A stretch of 9,419 nt of DNA from Thermomonas sp. (lineage in GTDB: Bacteria; Pseudomonadota; Gammaproteobacteria; Xanthomonadales; Xanthomonadaceae). The notes beneath the pieces were generated by a model. It did not search any database. It saw nothing but the letters and a program-made list of their open reading frames with translations, and was not told where the DNA came from. Positions within the stretch are counted from its first letter, which is position 1. Each line of letters starts with the position of its first letter. Both the position numbers and the translations under genes were made by a program. Of the stretch, positions 1-6,704 are shown piece after piece. The stretch covers positions 1 to 9,419 of the forward strand of contig JANJSW010000061.1 of NCBI GenBank assembly GCA_024711415.1. The letters are read 5' to 3'.

Positions 1-42
1 TGCATCTACACCAACCGCAACATCGTGGTCGAGACGCTTTGA
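1..42 (+). CDS. hslV: HslV protease subunit, C-terminal end (partial)
   Basis: Only the last 13 codons and the TGA stop (40-42) are inside the window; the reading frame starts at base 1. The tail reads CIYTNRNIVVETL. It resembles the C-terminus of HslV (ClpQ), where E. coli has ICIYTNHFHTIEEL. HslV is the N-terminal-threonine peptidase that forms a double hexamer and degrades substrates unfolded by HslU. The identification rests on this short tail plus its position directly upstream of hslU, the usual order in proteobacteria. The catalytic part lies outside the window and cannot be checked. Confidence 0.85.
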   Translation, partial: CIYTNRNIVVETL

Positions 43-53
43 CCCCAGCCCAC

Positions 54-120
54 CCGCCCGGGCCCATCCGATAAACCAAGCGAGTATCGGGGAGCGACTT
101 GAAAGGATTGGCCCGGGCGG
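54..120. repeat. Hairpin 1 of the hslV-hslU spacer
   Basis: Bases 54-69 pair with 105-120 in 15 of 16 positions (only C65/T109 fails). The outer 11 bp are perfect (54-64 with 110-120). The 35-base loop (70-104) contains the core 78-102, which recurs in reverse orientation at 235-259. The stem sequence differs from that of hairpin 2 although the loop core is shared, so this looks like one of two diverged copies of a palindromic intergenic element. I do not recognise a named repeat family. Confidence 0.75.
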
Positions 121-259
121 ATGAGCCGCGACGGACCTCCAGCTTCTGCGCACATTTCTAACGCCATGTGAAGCTTCACCACAGACGCGGCTTGTTGAAG
201 CTTTGCCGCGGGCACTCCCGGCGGGGAGGCCCCATCAAGTCGCTCCCCGATACCCGCTT
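78..259. repeat. 25-bp inverted repeat pair (78-102 and 235-259)
   Basis: The reverse complement of 235-259 matches 78-102 at 24 of 25 positions; the only difference is A83 against C254. Similarity continues more weakly outward to 69 and 268 (30 of 34 overall). The 132-base interior holds a perfect 12-bp palindrome at 168-179 and smaller inverted repeats at 171-178/196-203 and 124-130/186-192, but no gene. Two readings are possible: terminal inverted repeats of a roughly 182-bp MITE-like insertion, or the conserved loops of two palindromic units in opposite orientation. I see no target-site duplication next to 78 or 259, which favours the second reading. Confidence 0.7.
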
Positions 260-289
260 TGTTGATGGTGCCTCCCCGCCGGGAGCGCC
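211..289. repeat. Hairpin 2, a long stem directly upstream of hslU
   Basis: Bases 211-238 pair with 262-289 at 26 of 28 positions (mismatches A214/C286 and C231/T269), around a 23-base loop at 239-261. The loop carries most of the reverse-oriented core 235-259. The stem ends four bases before the hslU Shine-Dalgarno site (294-299), so the hslVU mRNA would carry a very stable hairpin beside the hslU ribosome binding site. There is no T-run after the stem, so it is not a classical terminator. Confidence 0.8.
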
Positions 290-293
290 TCGT

Positions 294-299
294 GAAGGA
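294..299 (+). promoter_or_regulatory. Ribosome binding site of hslU
   Basis: GAAGGA lies six bases before the ATG at 306. It selects this start over the in-frame GTG at 168, which would add 46 residues with no counterpart in HslU and would require translation through hairpin 2. Confidence 0.75.
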
Positions 300-305
300 T
301 TTCCG

Positions 306-1679
306 ATGACCGACTCCTCCTCCATGACCCCGCGCGAGATCGTCGCGGAACTCGATCGCCACATCGTCGGCCAGCACGGCGCCAAGCGCGCGGTGGCCAT
401 CGCCCTGCGCAATCGCTGGCGGCGCGCGCAGCTCGCGCCCGAATTGCGCAACGAGGTGATGCCGAAGAACATCCTGATGATCGGCCCCACCGGCGTCGGC
501 AAGACGGAGATCGCGCGCCGGCTGGCCACGCTGGCCAACGCGCCGTTCGTGAAGGTGGAAGCCACCCGCTTCACCGAGGTCGGCTACGTCGGCAAGGACG
601 TGGAACAGATCATCCGCGACCTGGCCGACACCGCGGTCAAGCTCTACCGCGGCCAGGCCAAGCAGCGCGTGCGCACACAGGCCGAGGAGCGCGCCGAGGA
701 CCGCATCCTCGACGCGCTGCTGCCCAAGCGCGAAAACGCCCCCGGCTTCGGCTTCAACCCGGCGCAGACCACCACCATCGACATCGGCGCGGAGCCGTCG
801 GCGCAGGAATCGTCCACTCGGCAGAAGCTGCGCAAGCAGCTGCGCGCCGGCGAGCTGGACGCGCGCGAGATCGAACTCGACCTGAGCATGAACATCGGCG
901 TGGACATCATGGCCCCGCCGGGCATGGAGGAAATGGGCCAGCAACTGCGGCAGATGTTCAGCCAGATCTCCGGCGGCAAGACCCACAAGAAGCGCATGAC
1001 CATCCAGGCCGCGCGGCCGCTGCTGATCGAGGAAGAGGCCGGCAAGCTGGTCAACGAGGACGACGTGCGCGAGGCCGCCATCGAAGCCTGCGAGCAGCAC
1101 GGCATCGTCTTCATCGACGAGATCGACAAGGTCGCCAAGCGCAGCGAGGGCATGGGCGCGGACGTCTCGCGCGAAGGCGTGCAGCGCGACCTGCTGCCGC
1201 TGGTGGAAGGCAGCACGGTCAGCACCAAGTACGGCCCGGTCAAGACCGACCACATCCTGTTCATCGCCAGCGGCGCCTTCCACCTGGCCAAGCCGTCCGA
1301 CCTGATCCCGGAAATGCAGGGCCGCTTCCCGATCCGGGTGGAGCTGTCGGCGCTGGGCAAGGACGATTTCGTCCGCATCCTGACCGAACCCAGGGCGGCG
1401 CTGACCAGGCAGTACGTCGAGCTGATGCAGACCGAGGGCGTGACGCTGCGCTTCGAGGCCGAGGCGATCGACCGCCTCGCCGAGATCGCCGCGCACGTCA
1501 ACGAGCGCCAGGAAAACATCGGCGCACGCCGCCTGCACACGGTGCTGGAGCGACTGCTGGAATCGCTGAGCTTCGAGGCCCCGGACAAGGGCGGCAGCGT
1601 CGTCATCGACCGCGCCTACGTCGACGCCCAGCTGGGCGAACTGGCGCAGGATCCGGACCTGAGCCGCTACATCCTGTAA
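306..1679 (+). CDS. hslU: ATP-dependent protease ATPase subunit HslU (ClpY)
   Basis: This is the AAA+ unfoldase that forms a hexamer, binds HslV and threads substrate proteins into its chamber in the cytosol. The protein is 457 residues (E. coli 443), with the extra length probably in the central I domain. The N-terminus [17 protein letters not shown] (from residue 7) matches the family. Walker A GPTGVGKT is at 60-67, the substrate-gripping pore loop GYVG at 93-96, Walker B VFIDEID at about 268-274 (D271, E272), and the sensor-2 segment [10 protein letters not shown] starts at 406. The I-domain signature [12 protein letters not shown] is present. The C-terminus DLSRYIL corresponds to the tail that docks into HslV pockets. 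All key residues look intact, so an active protease partner is expected. It sits downstream of hslV but separated by 263 bases, where many genomes leave only a few. It ends 24 bases before the convergent tdk stop. Confidence 0.97.
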   Translation: MTDSSSMTPREIVAELDRHIVGQHGAKRAVAIALRNRWRRAQLAPELRNEVMPKNILMIGPTGVGKTEIARRLATLANAPFVKVEATRFTEVGYVGKDVEQIIRDLADTAVKLYRGQAKQRVRTQAEERAEDRILDALLPKRENAPGFGFNPAQTTTIDIGAEPSAQESSTRQKLRKQLRAGELDAREIELDLSMNIGVDIMAPPGMEEMGQQLRQMFSQISGGKTHKKRMTIQAARPLLIEEEAGKLVNEDDVREAAIEACEQHGIVFIDEIDKVAKRSEGMGADVSREGVQRDLLPLVEGSTVSTKYGPVKTDHILFIASGAFHLAKPSDLIPEMQGRFPIRVELSALGKDDFVRILTEPRAALTRQYVELMQTEGVTLRFEAEAIDRLAEIAAHVNERQENIGARRLHTVLERLLESLSFEAPDKGGSVVIDRAYVDAQLGELAQDPDLSRYIL

Positions 1680-1695
1680 CGCCGCCGCGCGGGCG

Positions 1696-1717
1696 CGCTG
1701 CCGTCAGAGCGGCAGCG
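1696..1717. terminator. Hairpin between convergent hslU and tdk, possible terminator
   Basis: A perfect 8-bp stem (1696-1703 with 1710-1717) encloses a six-base loop at 1704-1709, which includes the tdk stop codon. Its position, where two convergent genes meet, suits a shared terminator, but neither strand has a T-run after the stem. Intrinsic termination would be weak, and Rho may be needed. Confidence 0.35.
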
Positions 1718-2324
1718 GCGCCTGCAGCGGTTCGATGCTGCCTTCGCCGCGCATCACCTTCTTGAACTCCTTGCGCGACACCGAGACATAGCGCTCGTTG
1801 CCGCCGATCTCGACCTGCGGCCCGTCCTGCACCGCGCGGCCGGCCTCGTCCACACGCACGGTCATGGTCGCCTTGCTGCCGCTGTGGCAGATGGTCTTGA
1901 TCTCCTGCAGGTCGTCGGCCCAGGCCAGCAGGTACTGGCTGCCCTCGAACAGCTCGCCGCGGAAATCCGTGCGCAGGCCGTAGCACAGCACCGGGATGCG
2001 CAATGCGTCCACCACCTCGCTGAGTTGCCATACCTGCGACTTGGTCAGGAACTGCGCCTCGTCCACCAGCACGCAGTGCAGCGGGCCGCGCGCCGCGATG
2101 TCGGCTTCCACGATCCGCTGCAGGTCGTCGTTGCGGTTGAAGGCGATACCCTCGGCCTGCAGGCCGATCCGCGACGCCACGGTGCCGCTGCCGGCGCGGA
2201 AGTCCAGCTTCGGGGTGAGGATGGCTACCCGCATGCCGCGCTCGCGGTAGTTGTACGCGGATTGCAGCAGGGTGGTGGTCTTGCCGGCGTTCATCGCCGA
2301 GTAATAGAAATAGAGCTTGGCCAT
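1704..2324 (-). CDS. tdk: Thymidine kinase (type II), zinc ligands missing
   Basis: This enzyme phosphorylates thymidine (and deoxyuridine) with ATP to give dTMP in the cytosolic salvage pathway. The protein is 206 residues (E. coli 205) and close to E. coli Tdk throughout. The start [17 protein letters not shown] aligns exactly with the family. The P-loop SAMNAGKT is at 9-16, the catalytic glutamate is E89 in VLVDEAQF, and the conserved [12 protein letters not shown] (115-126) and [10 protein letters not shown] (173-182) segments are present. The zinc knuckle is unusual. Where E. coli has two cysteines in ICFCGRKA, this protein has ICHSGSKA (C146, then H147 and S148). Where E. coli has VCRKH, it has VSRKE. 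At most one usual ligand remains. The gene is divergent from rep and convergent with hslU. No clear Shine-Dalgarno site precedes the ATG. An upstream TTG at 2363 would add 13 residues not seen in the family. Confidence 0.95.
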   Translation of the reverse strand: MAKLYFYYSAMNAGKTTTLLQSAYNYRERGMRVAILTPKLDFRAGSGTVASRIGLQAEGIAFNRNDDLQRIVEADIAARGPLHCVLVDEAQFLTKSQVWQLSEVVDALRIPVLCYGLRTDFRGELFEGSQYLLAWADDLQEIKTICHSGSKATMTVRVDEAGRAVQDGPQVEIGGNERYVSVSRKEFKKVMRGEGSIEPLQAPLPL

Positions 2325-2431
2325 CAGGCGGGCAGTGGAATTTGGCGAATGGGTGGAAGGCAAGGGCGCAGGCCGCGGACGGCGATGCCAGAATAACCGC
2401 CCCCGCTCCTGCTGCCTCCCACTTCCGCTCC
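2325..2431. promoter_or_regulatory. Divergent tdk/rep intergenic region with a possible rep promoter
   Basis: This 107-base spacer must hold the promoters of both tdk and rep. On the plus strand, CAGAAT at 2389-2394 preceded by TG (2386-2387) resembles an extended -10 element and would start rep RNA near 2401. No good -35 hexamer is visible at 2366-2371. I see no convincing tdk promoter on the minus strand and no operator palindrome. Confidence 0.3.
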
Positions 2432-4426
2432 ATGCACGGTCTCAACCCCCCGCAACGCCAAGCCGTCCTGCACACCGAAGGCCCCCTGCTGGTGCTGGCC
2501 GGCGCGGGCAGCGGCAAGACCCGCGTCATCATCGAGAAGATCGCGCACCTGGTGCAGAGCGGGCGCTACCCGGCACGGCGCATCGCCGCCATCACCTTCA
2601 CCAACAAATCCGCGCGCGAGATGCGCGAGCGCGTGGGCAAGCGCATCAAGGGCGATGCCGCGCAGGAACTGACCGTCAGCACCTTCCACGCGCTGGGGCT
2701 GAAGATCGTCCAGATCGACCACGCCAAGCTGGGCCTGCGGCGCGGGTTCTCGATCTTCGACGCCGACGATTCCGCCTCGCAGGTCAAGGACCTGCTGCCG
2801 CCGGGCAGCAAGCCGGACGCGATCGAGGCGATGAAACAGCTGATCAGCCGTGCCAAGAACGCCGGGCTGTCGCCCGAGCAGGCGGCGGAAGCCGCGCGCA
2901 GCAGCCGCGAGCGTGAGGCCGCGGCGCTGTACGCGCGCTACCAGCAGCGGCTGTCGGCATTCAACGCGGTGGATTTCGACGACCTGATCCGGCTGCCGGT
3001 GCAGTTGCTGGAATCCGACGAGGAGGCGCGGATGGGCTGGCGCGAGCGCATCGGCTACCTGCTGGTGGACGAGTGCCAGGACACCAACGACGCGCAGTAC
3101 CGCCTGCTCAAGGCGATCGCCGGCGACGCCGGCCAGTTCACCTGCGTGGGCGACGACGACCAGAGCATCTACGCCTGGCGCGGCGCCAACCCGGACAACC
3201 TGCTGGCGCTCGGCAGCGACTACCCGGCGCTGAAGATCATCAAGCTGGAGCAGAACTACCGCTGCTCCAACCGCGTGCTGCGCGCGGCCAACGCGCTGAT
3301 CGCCAACAACCCGCACGAGCACCCGAAGACGCTGTGGAGCGAGGCCGCCGACGGCGAACGCATCCGCGTCTGGGAGTGCCGCGACGCCGCCCACGAGGCG
3401 GACAAGGTGGCGGCGGAGATCCAGTTCATCACCAAGCAGCACGCGGCACCCGACGGCACCCTGCCGTGGAACGAGGTCTGCATCCTGTTCCGCGGCAACC
3501 ACCAGAGCCGTGCGCTGGAAAAGGCGCTGCAGCTGCTGCGCATTCCCTACCACCTGAGCGGCGGCACCGCCTTCCTCGACCGTGGCGAAGTGAAGGACGC
3601 GCTGGCCTGGCTGCGCCTGCTGGCCAATCCCGACGACGACGCCGCCTTCCTGCGCGCGGTGCAGTCGCCCAACCGCGGCGTCGGCGCCGGCACGCTGGCG
3701 AAGCTGGGCGAGCTGGCCAACCAGAAGCACCTGCCGCTGGCCCGCGCCGCCGAGTCGATGGCGGTGGCGCAGCAGCTGCCGGCGCGCGCCGCCAACGCGC
3801 TGCAGGGCTTCACGGCCATCGTGCAGGGCCTGCGCGCGGACGCCCGCACGCTGCCGCCCGCCGAGCTGGTGCGCAAGCTCAACGAGCGCTCCGGCCTGCT
3901 CGCCGCGCTGCGCGCCACCTGCAAGGACGAGGCGCAGTTCCAGGCGCGCCGGCGCAACCTCGACGAACTGGCCGACTGGTTCGACGGCCCGAAGACTTCC
4001 GGCCCCGGCGAGCTGGCCGCCGCGCTGGCGCTGCTCTCGCACGCCGACAAGGGCGATGCCGGCAATCAGGTGCGGCTGATGTCGATGCACGCCTCCAAGG
4101 GGCTGGAGTTCCGCTTCGTGTTCATCGTCGGGGTGGAGGACGGCAACCTGCCGCACGAGGCCAGCATCGAGGAAGGCCGCATCGACGAGGAGCGCCGGCT
4201 GTTCTACGTCGGCATCACCCGCGCCAAGGAACGGCTGTGGCTGTCGCATGCCAAGGAAGCCCAGCGCTGGGGCGACAAGCTGCGGCTGTCGCCCAGCCGC
4301 TTCCTCGACGAGCTGCCGCCCGCCGAACTGCAGCGCGACGGCGCCGACCCGGAAGCCGAAGCGGTGCAGAAGGCCGAGCGCCGGCGGGCCAGCTTCGCCG
4401 ACATCCAGGCGATGCTGGCGGACTGA
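2432..4426 (+). CDS. rep: ATP-dependent DNA helicase Rep (SF1, UvrD family)
   Basis: Rep is a 3'-to-5' superfamily 1 helicase that removes nucleoprotein blocks ahead of replication forks. The protein is 664 residues (E. coli Rep 673) and follows Rep along its whole length. The start [12 protein letters not shown] corresponds to E. coli MRLNPGQQQAV. Walker A AGAGSGKT is at 23-30, motif II VDECQD at 212-217 (Rep usually has VDEYQD, so Tyr is Cys here), motif [15 protein letters not shown] at 240-251, and motif IV EQNYR at 273-277. Motif [10 protein letters not shown] is at 552-560, and motif VI VGITRAK at 593-599 includes R597. The long shared block around KLEQNYR and LIANNPH separates Rep from UvrD and PcrA. 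No Shine-Dalgarno sequence precedes the ATG; the 29 bases before it are pyrimidine-rich. An in-frame TTG at 2342 would add 30 residues of low-complexity sequence and is not preferred. The phosphatase gene follows after 66 bases. Confidence 0.95.
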   Translation: MHGLNPPQRQAVLHTEGPLLVLAGAGSGKTRVIIEKIAHLVQSGRYPARRIAAITFTNKSAREMRERVGKRIKGDAAQELTVSTFHALGLKIVQIDHAKLGLRRGFSIFDADDSASQVKDLLPPGSKPDAIEAMKQLISRAKNAGLSPEQAAEAARSSREREAAALYARYQQRLSAFNAVDFDDLIRLPVQLLESDEEARMGWRERIGYLLVDECQDTNDAQYRLLKAIAGDAGQFTCVGDDDQSIYAWRGANPDNLLALGSDYPALKIIKLEQNYRCSNRVLRAANALIANNPHEHPKTLWSEAADGERIRVWECRDAAHEADKVAAEIQFITKQHAAPDGTLPWNEVCILFRGNHQSRALEKALQLLRIPYHLSGGTAFLDRGEVKDALAWLRLLANPDDDAAFLRAVQSPNRGVGAGTLAKLGELANQKHLPLARAAESMAVAQQLPARAANALQGFTAIVQGLRADARTLPPAELVRKLNERSGLLAALRATCKDEAQFQARRRNLDELADWFDGPKTSGPGELAAALALLSHADKGDAGNQVRLMSMHASKGLEFRFVFIVGVEDGNLPHEASIEEGRIDEERRLFYVGITRAKERLWLSHAKEAQRWGDKLRLSPSRFLDELPPAELQRDGADPEAEAVQKAERRRASFADIQAMLAD

Positions 4427-4458
4427 GCGCCACGCCGGAAGCCGTCATCTGCGGCGGG

Positions 4459-4464
4459 TAAACT
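4459..4464 (+). promoter_or_regulatory. Possible -10 element upstream of the phosphatase gene
   Basis: TAAACT in a GC-rich setting lies 28 bases before the ATG at 4493, consistent with RNA starting near 4471. No clear -35 element is visible about 17 bases upstream. If real, the phosphatase is transcribed independently of rep. Confidence 0.3.
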
Positions 4465-4492
4465 CGACCCAACGTTGCCGAAGAGCGTCTCC

Positions 4493-5410
4493 ATGCCCCT
4501 GCGCCGCACCCTGACCGTTTCCCTGTTCGCCGCCACCCTGGTCCTGTCCGCCTGCCGGACCACGCCGATTGCGCCGCCGCCCGCTCCGGAGGTACCCGCC
4601 ACGCCGACGGCACCGCCCCCCGCGGAGAATGGCGCCACGCCGCACGACAACCTCAACGCCGTCGTGTGGATGCAGCGCACGGCGGAGTACGGCGCGGTGA
4701 CCCGGACCATCTACCACGCCGCCATCAACCGCCTGGACCAGGCCCTGAAGGACCGGCAATGGGATGCACTGGTGCCCGGCGAGCGCGGCAACGCCGCCAC
4801 CGGCCTGCCGCCGGCGGTCGTGATGGATCTCGACGAGACCGTGCTGGACAACTCGCCCTACCAGGCGCGCCTGATCCGCGATGGCCAGGACTACAACGAA
4901 GTCACCTGGGACCAGTGGGTGGCCGAAGAGAAGGCCAAGGCGGTGCCGGGCGTGGTCGAATTCGCCAAGGCCGCCAGCGCCCGCGGCGTGACCCTGCTCT
5001 ACATCTCCAATCGCGCCACCCACCTCAAGGACGCCACCATCGCCAACCTGCGCGCGGTCGGCATGCCGGTGAAGGACGACAGCGTGTTCCTCGGCCTGGG
5101 CACCTTCGTGCCGGACTGCGAGCAGAACGGCAGCGAAAAGGACTGCCGGCGGCGCCTCGCCGGCCAGCAGTACCGGGTGCTGATGCAGTTCGGCGACCAG
5201 CTCGGCGATTTCGCGCAGATCGTCGCCAACACGCCGCAGGCCCGCGCCGACCTGGCGGGCCAGTACCGGGACTGGTTCGGCGAGCGCTGGTTCATGCTGC
5301 CCAACCCCAGCTACGGCAGCTGGGAGCCGGCGCTGTTCAACAACGCCTGGAGCCAACCGGCGGGCACGCGTCGTCAGATGAAGCTCGATGAACTTGATAT
5401 CGCACGATAA
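4493..5410 (+). CDS. Lipoprotein acid phosphatase / 5'-nucleotidase, e(P4) family (HAD)
   Basis: The 305-residue precursor has a lipoprotein signal peptide: two arginines at 4-5, a hydrophobic stretch, and lipobox LSAC with C21 as the lipidated residue. Arg at +2 suggests outer-membrane sorting. A Pro/Ala-rich linker (about 24-52) follows, then a HAD class C acid phosphatase domain like Haemophilus e(P4) (Hel). The family segment AVVWMQRTAEY spans 56-66. Motif I DLDET has nucleophile D112 and acid/base D114; motif II is SNR (172-174); K194 is the likely motif III lysine; motif IV GDQLGD has D235 and D239 for Mg2+. C209 and C218 could form a disulfide. Known relatives hydrolyse nucleoside monophosphates such as NMN at the cell surface; the substrate here is inferred. 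The ATG has GAAGAG at 4480-4485, seven bases upstream. A TTG at 4475 would add only six residues. Confidence 0.9.
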   Translation: MPLRRTLTVSLFAATLVLSACRTTPIAPPPAPEVPATPTAPPPAENGATPHDNLNAVVWMQRTAEYGAVTRTIYHAAINRLDQALKDRQWDALVPGERGNAATGLPPAVVMDLDETVLDNSPYQARLIRDGQDYNEVTWDQWVAEEKAKAVPGVVEFAKAASARGVTLLYISNRATHLKDATIANLRAVGMPVKDDSVFLGLGTFVPDCEQNGSEKDCRRRLAGQQYRVLMQFGDQLGDFAQIVANTPQARADLAGQYRDWFGERWFMLPNPSYGSWEPALFNNAWSQPAGTRRQMKLDELDIAR

Positions 5411-5457
5411 ATCAAATACTTGTCGATATTTACTTAATCTGTTGCATTAAATAATCG
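5404..5457 (+). promoter_or_regulatory. AT-rich block with possible promoter elements
   Basis: Starting at the phosphatase stop codon there are about 50 bases that are mostly A and T, unlike anything else in the window. Candidate elements are TTTACT at 5429-5434 with AATAAT at 5450-5455 (15-base spacer, short), or TTGCAT at 5442-5447 with TAGGCT at 5465-5470 (17-base spacer), which would start RNA near 5477. The choice between them is unclear. The block could also be an UP element or a binding site for a nucleoid protein. Confidence 0.35.
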
Positions 5458-5476
5458 GCGCGGTTAGGCTGCCAGC

Positions 5477-5558
5477 GTCCGGCCACGGCCGGAGCCATGC
5501 CACAACTGTCGTCCACCGGCATCGCCGGCTTCGGGGAGACCTTCGGGTCTCCTTTTTT
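5477..5558 (+). ncRNA. Candidate small RNA or attenuated leader ending at the UUCG terminator
   Basis: If RNA starts near 5477, the transcript would be about 82 bases. It would contain a 6-bp hairpin at 5478-5483/5488-5493 with loop CACG, a 5-bp hairpin at 5516-5520/5524-5528, and then the terminator at 5535-5558. It lies in the same orientation as the flanking genes, 84 bases before the next ATG, so it may be an attenuator leader for the downstream lipoprotein instead of a free sRNA. I recognise no RNA family. The promoter is weakly supported, so this stays a hypothesis. Confidence 0.25.
5535..5558 (+). terminator. Intrinsic (Rho-independent) terminator
   Basis: A perfect 7-bp stem GGAGACC (5535-5541) with GGTCTCC (5546-5552) closes a TTCG tetraloop and is followed directly by six T residues (5553-5558). 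This is a textbook plus-strand terminator. It lies 125 bases after the phosphatase stop and 84 bases before the next start codon. On the minus strand there is no T-run, so it works in one direction only. Confidence 0.92.
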
Positions 5559-5642
5559 CTTGGCTGCGGATTGCGCGCGCCCGATCCCGGCCGCGTGCTT
5601 CGCCCGCTTGCGCTGACGGACGCGGCCACCGACACTCCGCCC

Positions 5643-6560
5643 ATGCCTGCCGCGGATGCCTCCACCCGCTACCGACGCCTCGCGCTGGCCCTGTGCCTGG
5701 GGCTGGCGCTGCCGTGGTTGCCGGCCTGCCAGCGCGGCCCGGGCCCCAACCCCGATGCCACCGCCACCGTCGCGGTGGCCGCAACGCGCCCGGTCGAGGC
5801 GGTGCAGGTGCTGCGCGACCGCCTGTTGGCCCGCGACGGCGCCGGCTTTGCCCGGCTGGCGGTGCCCCCGGCCCTGCACGCCCAGCTGGAAGCCGCATGG
5901 GCGCGCGGGCAAAGCCGGTGGCCGCTGGACGAGCTGCCGCTCGATACCCACATCCCGCGCATGCTGGTCGCGCTGCAGGCACCGCACGCCGACAAGGCGC
6001 TGATGGCGACCTACCGCAAACAGTTCGCCAATGCCGACAAGGACATCGACCAGGCGGTGCGCACGCTGGTGATCTTCGGCGGCGAGTACGTGCAGAAGGA
6101 TCCCGACTACACCGAAGAAGAGCGCGCCCACGTCAGCCAGGCCATCAACGCCCTCGGCAGCTGGGCGCTGGCCGCCCCGCTGGCCGACCCCAGGCGCGCG
6201 CAGCCGTTCTTCGCCACCCTGGCCGCCGCCGCGCTCCGCAGCGGCATCGACGGCAAGGCCGGCGATGCGGCCTTCGCCGCGCTCGGCATGACCCAGAGCC
6301 TGAACCGGCTGTCGCCGTTCTTCGCCACCCTGCTGGCCCAGCTGCGCCAGCAGTACGATCTGGACATCGACGCCGCGCTGCGCAGCCTGCACGTCAGCCT
6401 GCTCCGGCAGACCGGCGACACCGCCGAACTGCGCCTGGAATACAGCTTCGCCGGCACCCGCATCGACGCGCTCGCCCCGGCGGTGCGCATCGACGGCCAT
6501 TGGTACCTGGCCAATTTCGTACGGCGGGCGGAACGGTCGCTGCAGGCCGGCCCACGCTAG
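5643..6560 (+). CDS. Uncharacterised lipoprotein, 305 residues
   Basis: I do not recognise this family. The ATG at 5643 gives a clear lipoprotein signal peptide: RR at 11-12, a Leu/Ala-rich core and lipobox LPAC with C29 as the lipidated residue. Gln at +2 suggests the outer membrane, with the mature protein in the periplasm. After a short Gly/Pro/Ala linker the rest looks mainly alpha-helical, with repeated LRDRLLARDGAGFARLA- and LAQLRQQYDLDIDAAL-like stretches. It ends in a part that may form beta strands and contains the segments LRLEYSF and HWYLANFVRRAER. That ending resembles proteins that finish with an experimentally undefined 'DGHWYL' strand pair, but no catalytic motif is evident and the mature part has no cysteines. 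No good Shine-Dalgarno site precedes the ATG. A TTG at 5571 would extend the frame by 24 residues and bury the signal peptide, so it is rejected. The upstream terminator suggests separate transcription from the phosphatase gene. Confidence 0.8.
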   Translation: MPAADASTRYRRLALALCLGLALPWLPACQRGPGPNPDATATVAVAATRPVEAVQVLRDRLLARDGAGFARLAVPPALHAQLEAAWARGQSRWPLDELPLDTHIPRMLVALQAPHADKALMATYRKQFANADKDIDQAVRTLVIFGGEYVQKDPDYTEEERAHVSQAINALGSWALAAPLADPRRAQPFFATLAAAALRSGIDGKAGDAAFAALGMTQSLNRLSPFFATLLAQLRQQYDLDIDAALRSLHVSLLRQTGDTAELRLEYSFAGTRIDALAPAVRIDGHWYLANFVRRAERSLQAGPR

Positions 6561-6704
6561 ACCGGGGATGGAAATGGCGTGCGCGACGGGTCCAGACTGC
6601 CGTGCGGCCCAAGAATCGGCGACAGCGGCCGATACACTGCCGAAGGGGCACCCGCCCCCCGGACACGGGCACGGGCGCAACACCACCACGTCAGGGGCGA
6701 AGGC
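6561..6704 (+). promoter_or_regulatory. Intergenic region with possible promoter and ribosome binding site of the signalling gene
   Basis: TACACT at 6633-6638 is a candidate -10 element with no clear -35; RNA would start near 6645. AGGGG at 6693-6697 is a good Shine-Dalgarno site seven bases before the ATG at 6705. The stretch 6643-6670 is very G- and C-rich. I find no terminator after the lipoprotein stop, so read-through from that gene is possible, and no c-di-GMP riboswitch is evident. Confidence 0.35.

Noticed and set aside
168..179. Perfect 12-bp palindrome as an operator site
   Set aside because: It lies inside a repeat-rich spacer with no adjacent promoter element, so operator function is unsupported; it is noted only as part of the inverted repeat region.
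168..305. Upstream in-frame extension of HslU from the GTG at 168
   Set aside because: The 46 extra residues are translated from the hairpin region, do not resemble HslU, and the ATG at 306 has a Shine-Dalgarno site and a family-like N-terminus.
6..1538. Minus-strand open frame of 510 codons opposite hslU
   Set aside because: It lies antisense to an HslU with every motif intact, and the translated product is low-complexity with no recognisable family.
2324..4249. Minus-strand open frame of 641 codons opposite rep
   Set aside because: Shadow of the rep reading frame in GC-rich DNA; the composition is the same antisense type and there is no motif.
5497..5616. Small open frame of 39 codons (MPQLSSTG...) over the terminator, possible leader peptide
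   Set aside because: The terminator lies inside it, GGAG is only two bases from its ATG, and it has no run of regulatory codons. It looks accidental.
6561..6704. c-di-GMP riboswitch upstream of the GGDEF/EAL gene
   Set aside because: The conserved GEMM-I core and its tetraloop-receptor pattern are not present in this leader.
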